A DNA stretch of 32,064 bases from Pseudomonadota bacterium (GCA_021808545.1 JAKBBM010000001.1:85330-117393), one strand, 5' to 3'; shown: positions 1 through 13,054, numbered from the stretch's first letter. Notes: generated from the letters alone by a model not told the origin. Numbers and translations: made by a program.

Positions 1-1
1 C

Positions 2-313
2 GTGCCGGCTGGGGCGGTGATCGTGTATGTGCCGCTTTGCCTTTATATGTTGGGTGCTGGGCATCCGCTGCACGGCATTCTGCTCGCCATTTATTGCTTC
101 GTTGTCGTCGGCGGGGCGGATTCGCTCCTGCGCCCCTGGCTGATCGCGCGCGGGGCATCGCTGCCCTATGCCGTTACGCTGATCGGGGTTCTGGGCGGCG
201 TTATCACCTTCGGGGCGCTTGGAATATTTCTGGGGCCGGTGCTGCTCGCCCTGGGGCTCGCCGTGGCCGAGGAATTCGCCGGACAACCAAGAGGCTCTTG
301 GCGGCAGCCGTAA
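2..313 (+). CDS. AI-2E family transporter (PerM-like), C-terminal fragment cut by the window edge
   Basis: Open frame from the window edge to TAA at 311-313. Hydrophobic C-terminus 'GGADSLLRPWLIARGASLPYAVTLIGVLGGVITFGALGIFLGPVLLAL' is typical of AI-2E exporter family C-termini. Confidence 0.85.
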   Translation: MPAGAVIVYVPLCLYMLGAGHPLHGILLAIYCFVVVGGADSLLRPWLIARGASLPYAVTLIGVLGGVITFGALGIFLGPVLLALGLAVAEEFAGQPRGSWRQP

Positions 314-357
314 GGGATGTTGGTAAAATATTAACTAATTTTGGCTAAGTACGAATT

Positions 358-747
358 ATGCTTGGTCATCAGGATGATAAAACATCATCAATCGTTAACC
401 GTCGTGCCGCGGAGGCAAAAGGCCGCGCGGCGGAGGATGAGGTCGCGGCCCGCTTGCGGAATCGCGGCCTCACCATCCTCGCCCGGCGCTTGCGCACCGG
501 CGCCGGGGAGATCGATCTCGTCGCGGCGGACGATCAATCCCTGATCTTCATCGAGGTGAAGGCCAGACGGACATTGACCGAGGCGGCCTATGCCGTTTCC
601 CCGCGCCAGCAGGCCCGGCTGCTTGAAGCCGCCAGTGTGGCCCTGGCGCACAGGTCGGATTGGGCCCGGCCCTGCACGCGGTTCGACGTGGCGCTGGTTT
701 CAGGCGGCGCTGTCAGCATCATCGAGGATGCGATCCGCTATCATTGA
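358..747 (+). CDS. YraN family (UPF0102) endonuclease-like protein
   Basis: 'GRAAEDEVAARLRNRGLTILARRLRTGAGEIDLVAADDQSLIFIEVKAR' matches the YraN nuclease-fold core (GEIDLV...FVEVK). Confidence 0.88.
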   Translation: MLGHQDDKTSSIVNRRAAEAKGRAAEDEVAARLRNRGLTILARRLRTGAGEIDLVAADDQSLIFIEVKARRTLTEAAYAVSPRQQARLLEAASVALAHRSDWARPCTRFDVALVSGGAVSIIEDAIRYH

Positions 748-2129
748 ACCTCTTGCCCGGCGAAGGCGCTGAGCAGCCTGGCCTGGGCACGCATGCCGCG
801 ATGAAAGCAGGCTAGCTCGAATTTCTCATTTGGCGAATGGATGCAGTCATCATCCAGCCCGAATCCCACCAAGAGCGTATCCAGCCCCAGATGCGTCTTG
901 AACGCCTCCACCACCGGAATCGACGCGCCGCAGCCGATCAGCGCCGCTGGCGTGCCGAACTCGGCCTCCAGCGCCGTTTGCGCCGCGCGCAGGAACGGGG
1001 CGTCGGGGCTGACGGCAAAACCGGGCGCCGCCCCGCCACGGCGGAATGTGGCTGCCGCGTCGGCGGGCAGGCGGTCGCGCACAAATTGCTCGAAGCCATC
1101 CAGGATTTTGTGCGGGTCCTGCCCCGCGACGAGGCGGAAGGTGAGCTTGGCCGTGGCCTCGGCGGGAATGATCGTCTTTGATCCCTCGCCCTGATAGCCG
1201 CTGAAAATACCGTTGATTTCCGCGGTCGGCCGGGCCCAGAGCTGGGCCAGCGAACCTTGGGTTGCTTCGCCCGCCGGATGATGCAGCCCGACATCGCCAA
1301 GGAAACCCGCGGCATCAAAACCAAGTCGTTCCCAGGAGCGCGCCAGGGCTGGCGGCACTGGCGCCACGCCATCGTAAAAGCCGGGAATGGTGATGCGCCC
1401 AGCCGCATCCTTCATCTGCCCCAGAATGGTTGTAAGCGCCTGGGCCGGGTTGAGGGCGATGCCGCCAAACAGGCCCGAATGCAGGTCGCGTCTTGGCCCG
1501 TGCAGCGTAACCTCAATGGCGGCAAGGCCGCGCAGCGAGGTGGTGATGGCCGGGGTGGTGAAATTCCACATATTGGTGTCCGCCACCAGCACGAAATCGG
1601 CCGCCAGGGCCGCGCGTTCATTTTGCAGCAATTCGACCAAGGACGGGCTGCCATTTTCTTCCTCACCCTCCAGCAGCACGGTCAGCCGTACGGGCAAGCC
1701 GCCCGTGGCGGCCAGATGCGCCCGGCAGGCTTCCAGAAAGCTGATGACTTGCCCCTTATCGTCCACCGCGCCCCGGGCCACGATGCGTTTGCCGCGCGGG
1801 CCTTCCACCAGCTGCGGGGTAAACGGGTCGGCATGCCATAATTCCAGCGGGTCGGCGGGCTGCACGTCGTAATGACCATAAAACAGCACATGCGGCGCCT
1901 CTGGCCCTGCCGCATGGTGGGTGGCGATGACACCGGGCAGGCCCGATGTTTCCGACAGCCGGGCCGTAAACCCCATCTCCGCCAGCAGGTCGCGCACCCA
2001 GGTGGCGGCAAGGCGGCAATCGTGCGCATGGGCCGGCTGCGCGCTGATGCTGGGGATGCGCAAAAAGGCGAAAAGCCGTTCAAGTGAGGCATTCAGCCCG
2101 GAATCAATATGGTCGAGAATATTTTGCAT
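741..2129 (-). CDS. M20 family dipeptidase/metallopeptidase
   Basis: Metal-site motifs 'VLFYGHYDVQPADP' and 'LEGEEENGSPSL'. ORF opens at 2207; ATG at 2129 (MQNILDH) is the likelier start. Confidence 0.88.
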   Translation of the reverse strand: MQNILDHIDSGLNASLERLFAFLRIPSISAQPAHAHDCRLAATWVRDLLAEMGFTARLSETSGLPGVIATHHAAGPEAPHVLFYGHYDVQPADPLELWHADPFTPQLVEGPRGKRIVARGAVDDKGQVISFLEACRAHLAATGGLPVRLTVLLEGEEENGSPSLVELLQNERAALAADFVLVADTNMWNFTTPAITTSLRGLAAIEVTLHGPRRDLHSGLFGGIALNPAQALTTILGQMKDAAGRITIPGFYDGVAPVPPALARSWERLGFDAAGFLGDVGLHHPAGEATQGSLAQLWARPTAEINGIFSGYQGEGSKTIIPAEATAKLTFRLVAGQDPHKILDGFEQFVRDRLPADAAATFRRGGAAPGFAVSPDAPFLRAAQTALEAEFGTPAALIGCGASIPVVEAFKTHLGLDTLLVGFGLDDDCIHSPNEKFELACFHRGMRAQARLLSAFAGQEVQ

Positions 2130-2205
2130 GCGCCTATGTGGGGACAGGCGGTGCAAAAGATCAATGCGGCTTGATTTGGCGTGAAAAGACGCCGAAACAG
2201 CCCCC

Positions 2206-3552
2206 ATGACCCAATTGACGCTTTATAACACGCGCACCCGGCGCAAAGAGGTTTTCACGCCGCTCGACCCCGCCAATATACGGGCCTATTTGTGTGGGCC
2301 GACCGTGTATGACAGGGCGCATCTGGGCAATGCGCGCAATGTGGTCATTTTCGACATTCTGATCCGCCTGCTGCGCCGGCTTTATCCGCGTGTCACCTAT
2401 GTCCGCAACATCACCGACATTGATGACAAGATCAACACCCGCGCGAAAGAGCGCGGGGTGAGCATCGAGCAGGTGACCGAAGGGCCGATCCGCTGGTATC
2501 ATGAGGATATGGCGGCACTTCATGCCCTACCGCCCGATCTCGAGCCGCGCGCGACCGATCATCTGCCCGAAATTATCGCCATTATCGAAAAATTGATCGC
2601 CAACGGCCATGCCTATGTGGCCGAGGGACATGTGCTGTTCGCCGTGGCGTCCAATCCTGATTACGGCAAATTCTCGGGCCGCAGCCCCGACGAGCTGATT
2701 GCCGGCGCGCGCGTGGATGTGGCCCCCTATAAGCGCGACGCGGGGGATTTCGTGTTGTGGAAACCCTCTTCGCCTGACCTGCCGGGGTGGGAGAGCCCCT
2801 GGGGGCGCGGCCGCCCCGGCTGGCATATTGAATGTTCGGCCATGTCAAGGAAGCATTTGGGCCAGGATTTTGATATTCATGGCGGCGGGGATGATTTGAT
2901 TTTCCCGCATCATGAAAACGAAATCGCGCAATCTTGCTGCGCGTTTCCGGGGTCGCATTTCGCCAATATATGGGTGCATAACCGCATGCTGCTGGTGAAT
3001 GGCGAGAAGATGAGTAAATCGCTCGGCAATTTCCTGGTGCTGCACGATGTGTTGGAAAAAGCGCCCGGCGAGGCGGTGCGATTTTTGCTCATGCGCTCGC
3101 ATTACCGTTCCACGCTGGATTTTTCTGATGCCGGATTGAAAGAGGCCAAGGCGGAATTGGACCGTTTTTACCGCGCCTTGGAAAAACACAAAGATGGTGC
3201 GACATCGCCTGAAATTCCGCAAAGCGTGATGACCCCGCTCTTGGACGATCTGAACACACCCGGGGCCATTGCGGCATTGCATGCGCTGGCCGATGCGGCG
3301 CTGGCGGGCGAGGCGAGGGCCGCAGCCGATCTGCGCGCGGCGGGGCAGGTGTTGGGATTGTTCAATGCCACGCCGGATGAATGGTTCCGGGGCGGGATTG
3401 ATCAGTATAAGCTGGACATGTTGCTCTCCGACCGTGCCGCTGCAAAGCAACGCAAGGATTATACCGAGGCTGACCGTATACGTGCAGAAATTGAAGCTAT
3501 GGGTCTTATCGTCGAGGATTTCCCTGGCGGTTCTAGTGTGAGACTGAAATGA
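2206..3552 (+). CDS. cysS: Cysteinyl-tRNA synthetase
   Basis: HIGH-like region 'CGPTVYDRAHLGNAR', 'GRPGWHIECSAMS', 'FDIHGGGDDLIFPHHENEIAQS', KMSKS motif 'GEKMSKSLGNF'. Confidence 0.97.
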   Translation: MTQLTLYNTRTRRKEVFTPLDPANIRAYLCGPTVYDRAHLGNARNVVIFDILIRLLRRLYPRVTYVRNITDIDDKINTRAKERGVSIEQVTEGPIRWYHEDMAALHALPPDLEPRATDHLPEIIAIIEKLIANGHAYVAEGHVLFAVASNPDYGKFSGRSPDELIAGARVDVAPYKRDAGDFVLWKPSSPDLPGWESPWGRGRPGWHIECSAMSRKHLGQDFDIHGGGDDLIFPHHENEIAQSCCAFPGSHFANIWVHNRMLLVNGEKMSKSLGNFLVLHDVLEKAPGEAVRFLLMRSHYRSTLDFSDAGLKEAKAELDRFYRALEKHKDGATSPEIPQSVMTPLLDDLNTPGAIAALHALADAALAGEARAAADLRAAGQVLGLFNATPDEWFRGGIDQYKLDMLLSDRAAAKQRKDYTEADRIRAEIEAMGLIVEDFPGGSSVRLK

Positions 3553-4325
3553 CCGGGCGTGATGGTGGTGCGGATCTGGCGCCAATCGATCCTTCGCCGG
3601 TCGTGATTCTCGTGCGGCCGCAAATGGCGGAGAATATCGGCGCGGTCGCGCGTGCCATGGGCAATGGGGGACTGTTTCACTTGCGGCTCGTCGCCCCGCG
3701 CGATGGCTGGCCGCTGCCGCGCGCCTGGATCACCGGCTCCGGCGCGCATCGTATTCTCGAAGCTGCCCAAATTTTTGCGAGCGTTGCCGATGCCGTTGCC
3801 GATCTGCACCGTGTATTCGCAACCTGCCCGCGCCCACGCCATATCATCAAGCCCGTACTTACCGCGCGTGGTGGTGCGGCCGAAATCGTGAGTGCTGGGC
3901 AGCGGGGGTTGAAAACCGGCATTTTGTTTGGGCCGGAACGAACCGGGTTGGATAATGAGGATATCGCTTACGCGGACAGCCTGATCCGTTACGATCTCAA
4001 TCCTGATTTCATGTCCCTCAACCTCGCCCAGGCGGTGATGGTTATGGGCTATGAATGGTGGTTGGCACGCGCGCCCGAGCAGCCCATGCGCGAATTGCAG
4101 GTGAATGAGACGGCGCCCGCGACCAAGGGCGAGCTTGATCATTTCATGGCGCATTTGATCCGCGCCTGCGATGAGTCGGGTTTTTTGCGCAACCCGCAAA
4201 AGCGCCCTGGCATGGTGCGCAATTTGCGGCATTTTTTCCAGCGTGGCGAGATTACGCGTCAGGAGCTAAACACGCTGCATGGCGTGATTTCGGAACTGGC
4301 GCGCCACCGGCACAAAGCGGACTGA
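3549..4325 (+). CDS. SpoU/TrmJ-type RNA 2'-O-methyltransferase
   Basis: 'VILVRPQMAENIGAVARAMGNGG', 'ILFGPERTGLDNEDI', 'SLNLAQAVMVMGYEW' (SPOUT knot motifs). ATGA overlap with the cysS stop. Confidence 0.9.
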   Translation: MTGRDGGADLAPIDPSPVVILVRPQMAENIGAVARAMGNGGLFHLRLVAPRDGWPLPRAWITGSGAHRILEAAQIFASVADAVADLHRVFATCPRPRHIIKPVLTARGGAAEIVSAGQRGLKTGILFGPERTGLDNEDIAYADSLIRYDLNPDFMSLNLAQAVMVMGYEWWLARAPEQPMRELQVNETAPATKGELDHFMAHLIRACDESGFLRNPQKRPGMVRNLRHFFQRGEITRQELNTLHGVISELARHRHKAD

Positions 4326-4334
4326 AACGGCGCC

Positions 4335-5531
4335 TTACACCCGCCGGAGCACGAACACTTCCGCAAGAGAGGCTTCGATTGCCGCACCATGGGCGGCGTC
4401 CCGCGCCTCGATCATGATCTCAAGCTGTGCATCCTGCACCGAGGGGCTGGAGAACAGGCGGTGATGCGAGACCTCGATAATATTGCCGCCAAGCTGCCCG
4501 ATACGTGTGGACACCTCGGCCAGCATGCCCGGCCGGTCTGGCATTTCCAGCACCACGCGCAGCAGCCGTCCGTCGCGCAGCAGGTTGCGCATGAGCGTGT
4601 TGGCCAGAATCCGCGGGTCTATATTGGCGCCGCAGATGGAAATGCCAATCTTCTTGCCCTTGAAATGCTCAGGAAAGCTTAGCACCGCGGCCAGGCCGGC
4701 GGCGCCGGCCCCTTCGGCCACTTGCTTGGCGTTTTCCACCAGCACGGCAATGGCCCGCTCCACCGCATGCTCGCTCACCACCAGCACCGGCACCTTGAAA
4801 TGCTTCAATATCTCCAGCGGAAGCTGGCCGATATCGCGCACGGCAATACCCTCGGCCACGGTCGGCCCGCCCACCCGGATTGGCTCACCAGCAAGGGCCT
4901 GGGCGAAGGCGGCGTAATTCTCAACCTCGGCGCCAAAAACTTGGCAGCCTGGCCGTATGGCCTGTGCCACCACGGCGCTGCCCGCCACCAGCCCGCCACC
5001 CCCCGTGGCCACCACCAGTGCGTCCAGGTCGGGCACATCCTCGAACATTTCCAGCGCCATGGTGCCTTGGCCGGCAATCACCGCCGGATCGTCATACGGG
5101 TGCAGAAAGAGCAGCCCGTCCTCGGCTGCCAGCCGGTGCGCCTCGGCCGCGGCTTCGGCCAGCGTCTCGCCATGCAGCACCACCTGCGCGCCCCAGGCGG
5201 CGGTGCGGGTGACCTTGGTTGCCGGGGTGTGGCGCGGCATGACAATGGTGGCGCGAATGCCAGCCAGCTGCGCATGGCGGGCCACGGCCTGGGCGTGATT
5301 CCCGGCCGACATCGCCACCACCCCCGCCTTGCGCTCTTGCGGGCTAAGCAGGGCAATACGGTTGGCCGCCCCGCGTTCCTTAAAGGCGCCGGTGGCCTGC
5401 ATATGGTCGTATTTAATATAGACTTCCGCGCCGGTGAGGCGGGAAATGGCATCGGCGCGCAGGAACGGCGAGCGCAGCACCGCGCCCCGGATCCGCGTAG
5501 CCGCGTCCTGCACATCCTGGAAAGTGATCAT
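4335..5531 (-). CDS. ilvA: Threonine ammonia-lyase with C-terminal ACT-like domain
   Basis: PLP-dependent fold: 'YIKYDHMQATGAFKERGAANRI', 'AGNHAQAVA', 'ATGGGGLVAG'; C-terminal 'DRPGMLAEVSTRIGQLGGNIIEVSHHR'. Confidence 0.92.
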   Translation of the reverse strand: MITFQDVQDAATRIRGAVLRSPFLRADAISRLTGAEVYIKYDHMQATGAFKERGAANRIALLSPQERKAGVVAMSAGNHAQAVARHAQLAGIRATIVMPRHTPATKVTRTAAWGAQVVLHGETLAEAAAEAHRLAAEDGLLFLHPYDDPAVIAGQGTMALEMFEDVPDLDALVVATGGGGLVAGSAVVAQAIRPGCQVFGAEVENYAAFAQALAGEPIRVGGPTVAEGIAVRDIGQLPLEILKHFKVPVLVVSEHAVERAIAVLVENAKQVAEGAGAAGLAAVLSFPEHFKGKKIGISICGANIDPRILANTLMRNLLRDGRLLRVVLEMPDRPGMLAEVSTRIGQLGGNIIEVSHHRLFSSPSVQDAQLEIMIEARDAAHGAAIEASLAEVFVLRRV

Positions 5532-5538
5532 GCCGGAC

Positions 5539-6012
5539 TCAGACGTAGCTGATTTTCAGGATTTCGTACGATTTGTCGCCGCCCGGGGCGGGCACGGCCA
5601 CCGTGTCGCCGACGCGCTTGGCGATCAGCGCCTTGGCCAGCGGCGAGGTAACAGACAGGCGCGACTGCTTGATATCGGCCTCATGCATGCCGACGATCTG
5701 GTAACTGACCTCAATCTCGGTATCCTCATCGACCAGCAGCACCGAGGCGCCGAACTTCACCGTATCGCCCGAGAGGCTTGAGGGGTCGATCACCTCGGCG
5801 GCGGAGGTGATCTCCTCCAGCTCCGCGATCCGGCCCTCGATAAAGGATTGGCGCTCACGCGCGGCGTGGTATTCGGCATTTTCCGACAGATCGCCATGCG
5901 CGCGTGCTTCCGCGATCGCCCGGATAATCGCGGGGCGTTCTTGCGCCTTCAGGTGCCGCAATTCGTCTTCAAGCGCCGCGAGGCCTGCCGCGGTCATGGG
6001 GAATTTCTGCAC
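5539..6012 (-). CDS. greA: Transcription elongation factor GreA
   Basis: '[60 protein letters not shown]', '[18 protein letters not shown]'. Likely GTG start at 6012 (VQKFPM), not the ORF-track start at 6138, which lies inside carB. Confidence 0.95.
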   Translation of the reverse strand: MQKFPMTAAGLAALEDELRHLKAQERPAIIRAIAEARAHGDLSENAEYHAARERQSFIEGRIAELEEITSAAEVIDPSSLSGDTVKFGASVLLVDEDTEIEVSYQIVGMHEADIKQSRLSVTSPLAKALIAKRVGDTVAVPAPGGDKSYEILKISYV

Positions 6013-6065
6013 TGCGTCTCCTACTAAAAGGATGCACCCAAATTCGGGTCTGGTTGTAGCGGGGT

Positions 6066-6089
6066 GGGCCGCCAAGATCTTGGCGGCCC
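6066..6089. repeat. Perfect 24-nt palindrome in the carB-greA intercistronic region
   Basis: GGGCCGCCAAGATCTTGGCGGCCC is its own reverse complement (12-bp arms, no spacer). It begins 5 nt after the carB TAA on the minus strand. No adjacent T-run. Confidence 0.9.
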
Positions 6090-6094
6090 GCTGA

Positions 6095-9337
<3,243 letters not shown>

Positions 9338-9395
9338 GGGAAAATCCTGGAGGGTAAGCTGCGGGCGCCGTGAGCGGCCAAGCGGGTCGTTGAGT

Positions 9396-10718
9396 TTACG
9401 CCATCATCTCCGCGAAACGGCGGAACAAATAGGCGCTATCACTTGGCCCGGGGCTGGCCTCGGGGTGATACTGCACGGAAAATACACGTTTTTCCTTGCA
9501 GGAAATGCCTTCGTTCGAGCCATCGAACAGTGAGACATGCGTGACCTCAACCCCCTGGGGCAGGCTCTTTTCATCCACCGCGAAACCATGATTTTGCGAG
9601 GTGATCTCCACCTTGCCCGTGGTCAGATCCTTCACCGGCTGGTTGGCCCCCCTATGCCCGCGCGCGAGCTTGTAGGTTTTGCCGCCCAGGGCCGTGGCCA
9701 GGAGCTGGTGGCCCAGGCAGATGCCAAAAATGGGCACCCCAGCCGCGATCACCCCCTGGATCATGGGCACGGCATAGGGTGCCGTTGCCGCCGGATCGCC
9801 CGGCCCGTTGGAGAGAAACACGCCATCGGGCTTGTGACGGAGAATATCCGCGGCACTGGACTGGGCGGGCACCACCGTCACCTTGCAGCCAACACTGGCA
9901 AGGCTGCGCAGAATATTGCGCTTGGCGCCAAAATCCACCGCCACGACGTTGAATGTCGCATCCGGCGCGGCAAACCCATGGTCCCAGCTCCAGGTGCCGC
10001 CGGTCCATTCATAAGATTGCGTGCAGGACACTTCCTTGGCCAGATCCAGCCCCTCAAGCCCGCTCCAGGCTTGCGCCTGGGCGGTGAGGGCGGGAATATC
10101 GAACCGCCCATCCTCGGGGTAGGCCAGCACGGCATTTGGCGCGCCCTGGTCGCGGATGCGCAAGGTAAGCGCGCGCGTATCCACCCCCGCGATGCCGGGA
10201 ATGCCCATTTTGACAAGCCAGGCGCCCAGATCGGCCGAAGAGCGGTAATTGGAGGGCGCGGTGAAATCCTCCTTCACCACCAGCCCGCGCGCGAAAATGT
10301 GCGCCGCCTCCATATCCTCCTCATTCGTGCCCACATTGCCAATATGGGGGAAGGTGAAGGTGATGATCTGCCCGGCATAGGAGGGATCGGTCAATGTTTC
10401 CTGATAGCCGGTGAGACCAGTATTAAAGCAGAGTTCGGACGGCGCGCTCACCCTATGCGCGCCAAAGCCCCGGCCCCAGAATACGCTGCCGTCAGCCAGC
10501 ACTAGGGCGCTGGTGGCGCCGGCGGGCACCTCGGCGGCGGGAGGTGAGAAATCGTCCATGCTCAGCCCGGTGGCGGCCATAATGGCTGGCCAATGGCGCG
10601 GCGGGATGGCATTGCTGCTGCGCCATTTGCGAACGGCCTCGGGCGAGACGCCGGTTAGGGCGGCGGCGGCTTCGGCGCCGCCCAGGCGGCGCAATATGTC
10701 TTCGATGGGGGTTTGCAT
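9396..10718 (-). CDS. carA: Carbamoyl-phosphate synthase small subunit with an N-terminal HTH-like extension
   Basis: GATase core '[25 protein letters not shown]', '[19 protein letters not shown]'; CPSase N-domain from '[17 protein letters not shown]'. About 60 residues precede it: '[51 protein letters not shown]'. ATG at 10718 chosen over the ORF-track start at 10880. Confidence 0.95.
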   Translation of the reverse strand: MQTPIEDILRRLGGAEAAAALTGVSPEAVRKWRSSNAIPPRHWPAIMAATGLSMDDFSPPAAEVPAGATSALVLADGSVFWGRGFGAHRVSAPSELCFNTGLTGYQETLTDPSYAGQIITFTFPHIGNVGTNEEDMEAAHIFARGLVVKEDFTAPSNYRSSADLGAWLVKMGIPGIAGVDTRALTLRIRDQGAPNAVLAYPEDGRFDIPALTAQAQAWSGLEGLDLAKEVSCTQSYEWTGGTWSWDHGFAAPDATFNVVAVDFGAKRNILRSLASVGCKVTVVPAQSSAADILRHKPDGVFLSNGPGDPAATAPYAVPMIQGVIAAGVPIFGICLGHQLLATALGGKTYKLARGHRGANQPVKDLTTGKVEITSQNHGFAVDEKSLPQGVEVTHVSLFDGSNEGISCKEKRVFSVQYHPEASPGPSDSAYLFRRFAEMMA

Positions 10719-10722
10719 GGGG

Positions 10723-10754
10723 GTTGAATAGCGGAATTTTGCTCCGCGCTCAAC
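10723..10754. promoter_or_regulatory. Nested inverted repeat in the carA / yqeY divergent intergenic region
   Basis: GTTGA-ata-GCGGA-attttgc-TCCGC-gc-TCAAC. Outer arms GTTGA (10723-10727)/TCAAC (10750-10754), inner arms GCGGA (10731-10735)/TCCGC (10743-10747). Confidence 0.5.
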
Positions 10755-10797
10755 CATAACGTAAGAGTAGTGGAAATTTTTTCCGGAGACCGAGATT

Positions 10798-11256
10798 ATG
10801 AGCCTGAGAGATGACCTGACCGCCGCCGTGAAAGCCGCCATGCTGGCGCGGGATACGGCGCGCACCTCCGCCTTGCGCATGATTCAGGCCAAGCTGAAGG
10901 ATACCGACATCGCCGCCCGCCCCAAGGGGGTGAACGCCATTCCAGATGACGAAATCCTGGCCATGCTGCGCTCGATGATCAAATCCCGGCGGGATTCGGT
11001 GGCGCTCTACCGCCAGGGCGGGCGCGAGGAGCTGGCCGCCAAGGAAGAGGCCGAAATCGCTGTGATCTCGGAATTCCTGCCGCAAACGCTGGAAGGTTCA
11101 GCGCTGGAAGCGGCGATTGCCGAGGCCATTGCCGCCACCGGGGCGGCAAGCCCCAAAGATATGGGTAAGGTGATTGGCGCGCTGAAGGCCAAACATGGCG
11201 CGGCGCTGGATATGGCCGTGGCCTCGGCCGCGGTGAAGGCCGCGCTGGCCGGCTGA
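10798..11256 (+). CDS. GatB/YqeY domain-containing protein
   Basis: 'LRDDLTAAVKAAMLARDTARTSALRMIQAKLKD', 'SRRDSVALYRQGGREELAAKEEAEIAVISEFLPQTL', 'DMGKVIGALKAKHG'. GGAG upstream. Confidence 0.93.
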   Translation: MSLRDDLTAAVKAAMLARDTARTSALRMIQAKLKDTDIAARPKGVNAIPDDEILAMLRSMIKSRRDSVALYRQGGREELAAKEEAEIAVISEFLPQTLEGSALEAAIAEAIAATGAASPKDMGKVIGALKAKHGAALDMAVASAAVKAALAG

Positions 11257-11260
11257 GCGG

Positions 11261-13054
11261 ATGGCGCTGCCGCCCAATTTTCTGGACGAGCTGCGGGCCA
11301 GAACCCCGATCGCGGCGGTGATCGGGCGTTCGGTCAAGCTTGTCCGCTCGGGGCGCGAGCGCAAGGGCTGCTGCCCGTTCCATGGCGAGAAAACGCCGTC
11401 TTTTTATGTGTATGACGATCATTACCATTGCTTTGGCTGCGGTGAGCATGGGGATGTCATCACTTTTGTGATGAAGACGACCGGCGCCTCCTTCATGGAG
11501 GCGGTTGAGGATCTGGCGGCGCAGGCCGGGCTGGAGGTGCCCAAACCCACCCCTCAGGCGGCCGAGGCCGAGCAGAAGCGCGCCAGCCTGACAGAGGTGC
11601 TGGAGGCCGCCGAACGGCAATATCAGGTTTGGCTGTTCATGCCCGAGGGCCAGGCCGCACTTGATTATTTGCGCGGGCGGGGCCTAAGCGAGGCGACCAT
11701 CCGCCGCTTTGGGCTGGGCTGGTCGGGCGAGGGCAGGGGCCAGCTTGCCGCCGCCTTGCGCGCAAGAGAGATCAAGCCCGCGCAGCTTATCGAGGCCGGG
11801 CTGATGAAGCAGGGCGAGCGCGGCCCGGTGGATATGTTCTTTTCGCGCGTGATGTTTCCCATCCGCGACCGGCGCGGCGGGCTGATCTCGTTTGGCGGGC
11901 GGGTGCTGGGCGATGGCCAGCCCAAATATGTCAACGGCCCCGAAACCCCCGTATTTTCCAAGCGCCGCGCGCTCTACGGGCTGGATCTGGCCCGCGATTC
12001 TGTGCGCAAGGGCGCAAAACTCGTTGTTGTTGAAGGCTATATGGATGTTATCGCCTTGGCCCAGGCGGGCTTTGGCGGGGCCGTGGCGCCGCTGGGAACG
12101 GCGCTGACCCAAGAGCATCTGGAAGAATTATGGCGCTTATCGCCAGCGCCGGTGATTTGTTTTGACGGCGATGCCGCCGGCCAGCGCGCGGCCCTGCGCA
12201 CGGTGGAGATGGCGCTGGCGCATCTGGGCGCGGATCGCACGCTGCACATTCTCTCTTTGCCCCCGCGCGATGATCCGGACAGTCTGATCCGGCGCGAGGG
12301 TGCGGCCGCTTTCGCCGAGCGGCTGGCGGCGGCGGTGCCTGTATCGGTGGCCTTGTACGGGTTGCTGGCGCAAGGGCGCACCTTCAAAACGCCCGAGGAA
12401 AAAGCCGCCTTTCGCCACAGCCTGGTCGAGGCGGCCAATAAAATCCCCGACAAGATCCTGGCTGGCGAATACCGCGCCGCACTCTTGGAACAGTTCTTCG
12501 CGGCACACCGCGCGCGGCCCGGTATGTGGGGTAAGCCCGGGCAGAAACCGCCGGTTTCATCGCCGCCGCCCAGGCCCGACGCCACTGGGGCCGATTTGCG
12601 CCGCGCGCGGGTCATGCTCGCCATCCTGCTGGCGCATCCGGCATTGATCCATGATGTGGATGAGGCGTTCGCCCATGTTCTCTTGCCGCCGGCGGAGGAA
12701 GAACTGCGCCAAGCCTTGCATGATTTCGCCATATCGGCAAAACGTCTTGACACCGCCTCGCTGTTCACCCATCTGCAGGGCCTTGGTCTGGCCGAGGCGG
12801 CGGAAATTGTGCAAGCCCAGGCGGGGGCGGAGCTGCGTCTGCCCCCGGATGCGCACACCTCCGAAGCCGCGCAAAGCTGGTGGAGTTTATATAGTCTCAT
12901 GGAGTTCAGCATCGACATGTTGCGGGCGCAGCGTGACGAAGCCCAGGCGCGCTGGCTGGCCCAGCCCGACGATGCCGCCGCCTTGCGGCGGCTGATCAAA
13001 TATAACGAGCTGCTGCGCGCGGCCCAGACCGGCGAGGCCGGATTGGAATCCTGA
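11261..13054 (+). CDS. dnaG: DNA primase
   Basis: CHC2 zinc motif 'KGCCPFHGEKTPSFYVYDDHYHCFGCGEHGDVITF'; TOPRIM 'LVVVEGYMDVIALAQAG' and 'VICFDGDAAGQRAALR'. Confidence 0.97.
   Translation: MALPPNFLDELRARTPIAAVIGRSVKLVRSGRERKGCCPFHGEKTPSFYVYDDHYHCFGCGEHGDVITFVMKTTGASFMEAVEDLAAQAGLEVPKPTPQAAEAEQKRASLTEVLEAAERQYQVWLFMPEGQAALDYLRGRGLSEATIRRFGLGWSGEGRGQLAAALRAREIKPAQLIEAGLMKQGERGPVDMFFSRVMFPIRDRRGGLISFGGRVLGDGQPKYVNGPETPVFSKRRALYGLDLARDSVRKGAKLVVVEGYMDVIALAQAGFGGAVAPLGTALTQEHLEELWRLSPAPVICFDGDAAGQRAALRTVEMALAHLGADRTLHILSLPPRDDPDSLIRREGAAAFAERLAAAVPVSVALYGLLAQGRTFKTPEEKAAFRHSLVEAANKIPDKILAGEYRAALLEQFFAAHRARPGMWGKPGQKPPVSSPPPRPDATGADLRRARVMLAILLAHPALIHDVDEAFAHVLLPPAEEELRQALHDFAISAKRLDTASLFTHLQGLGLAEAAEIVQAQAGAELRLPPDAHTSEAAQSWWSLYSLMEFSIDMLRAQRDEAQARWLAQPDDAAALRRLIKYNELLRAAQTGEAGLES

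Noticed and set aside
2178-2193. GGCGT-gaaaag-ACGCC hairpin upstream of the cysS start
   Set aside because: Only 5-bp arms; no T-box or other riboswitch features seen; may be chance in GC-rich DNA.
4722-5552. 276-aa plus-strand ORF antisense to ilvA
   Set aside because: Mirror frame of a convincing ilvA; no independent start or domain evidence.
12037-12999. 320-aa minus-strand ORF antisense to dnaG
   Set aside because: S/R/A-rich mirror frame without domain; dnaG motifs on the plus strand are unambiguous.
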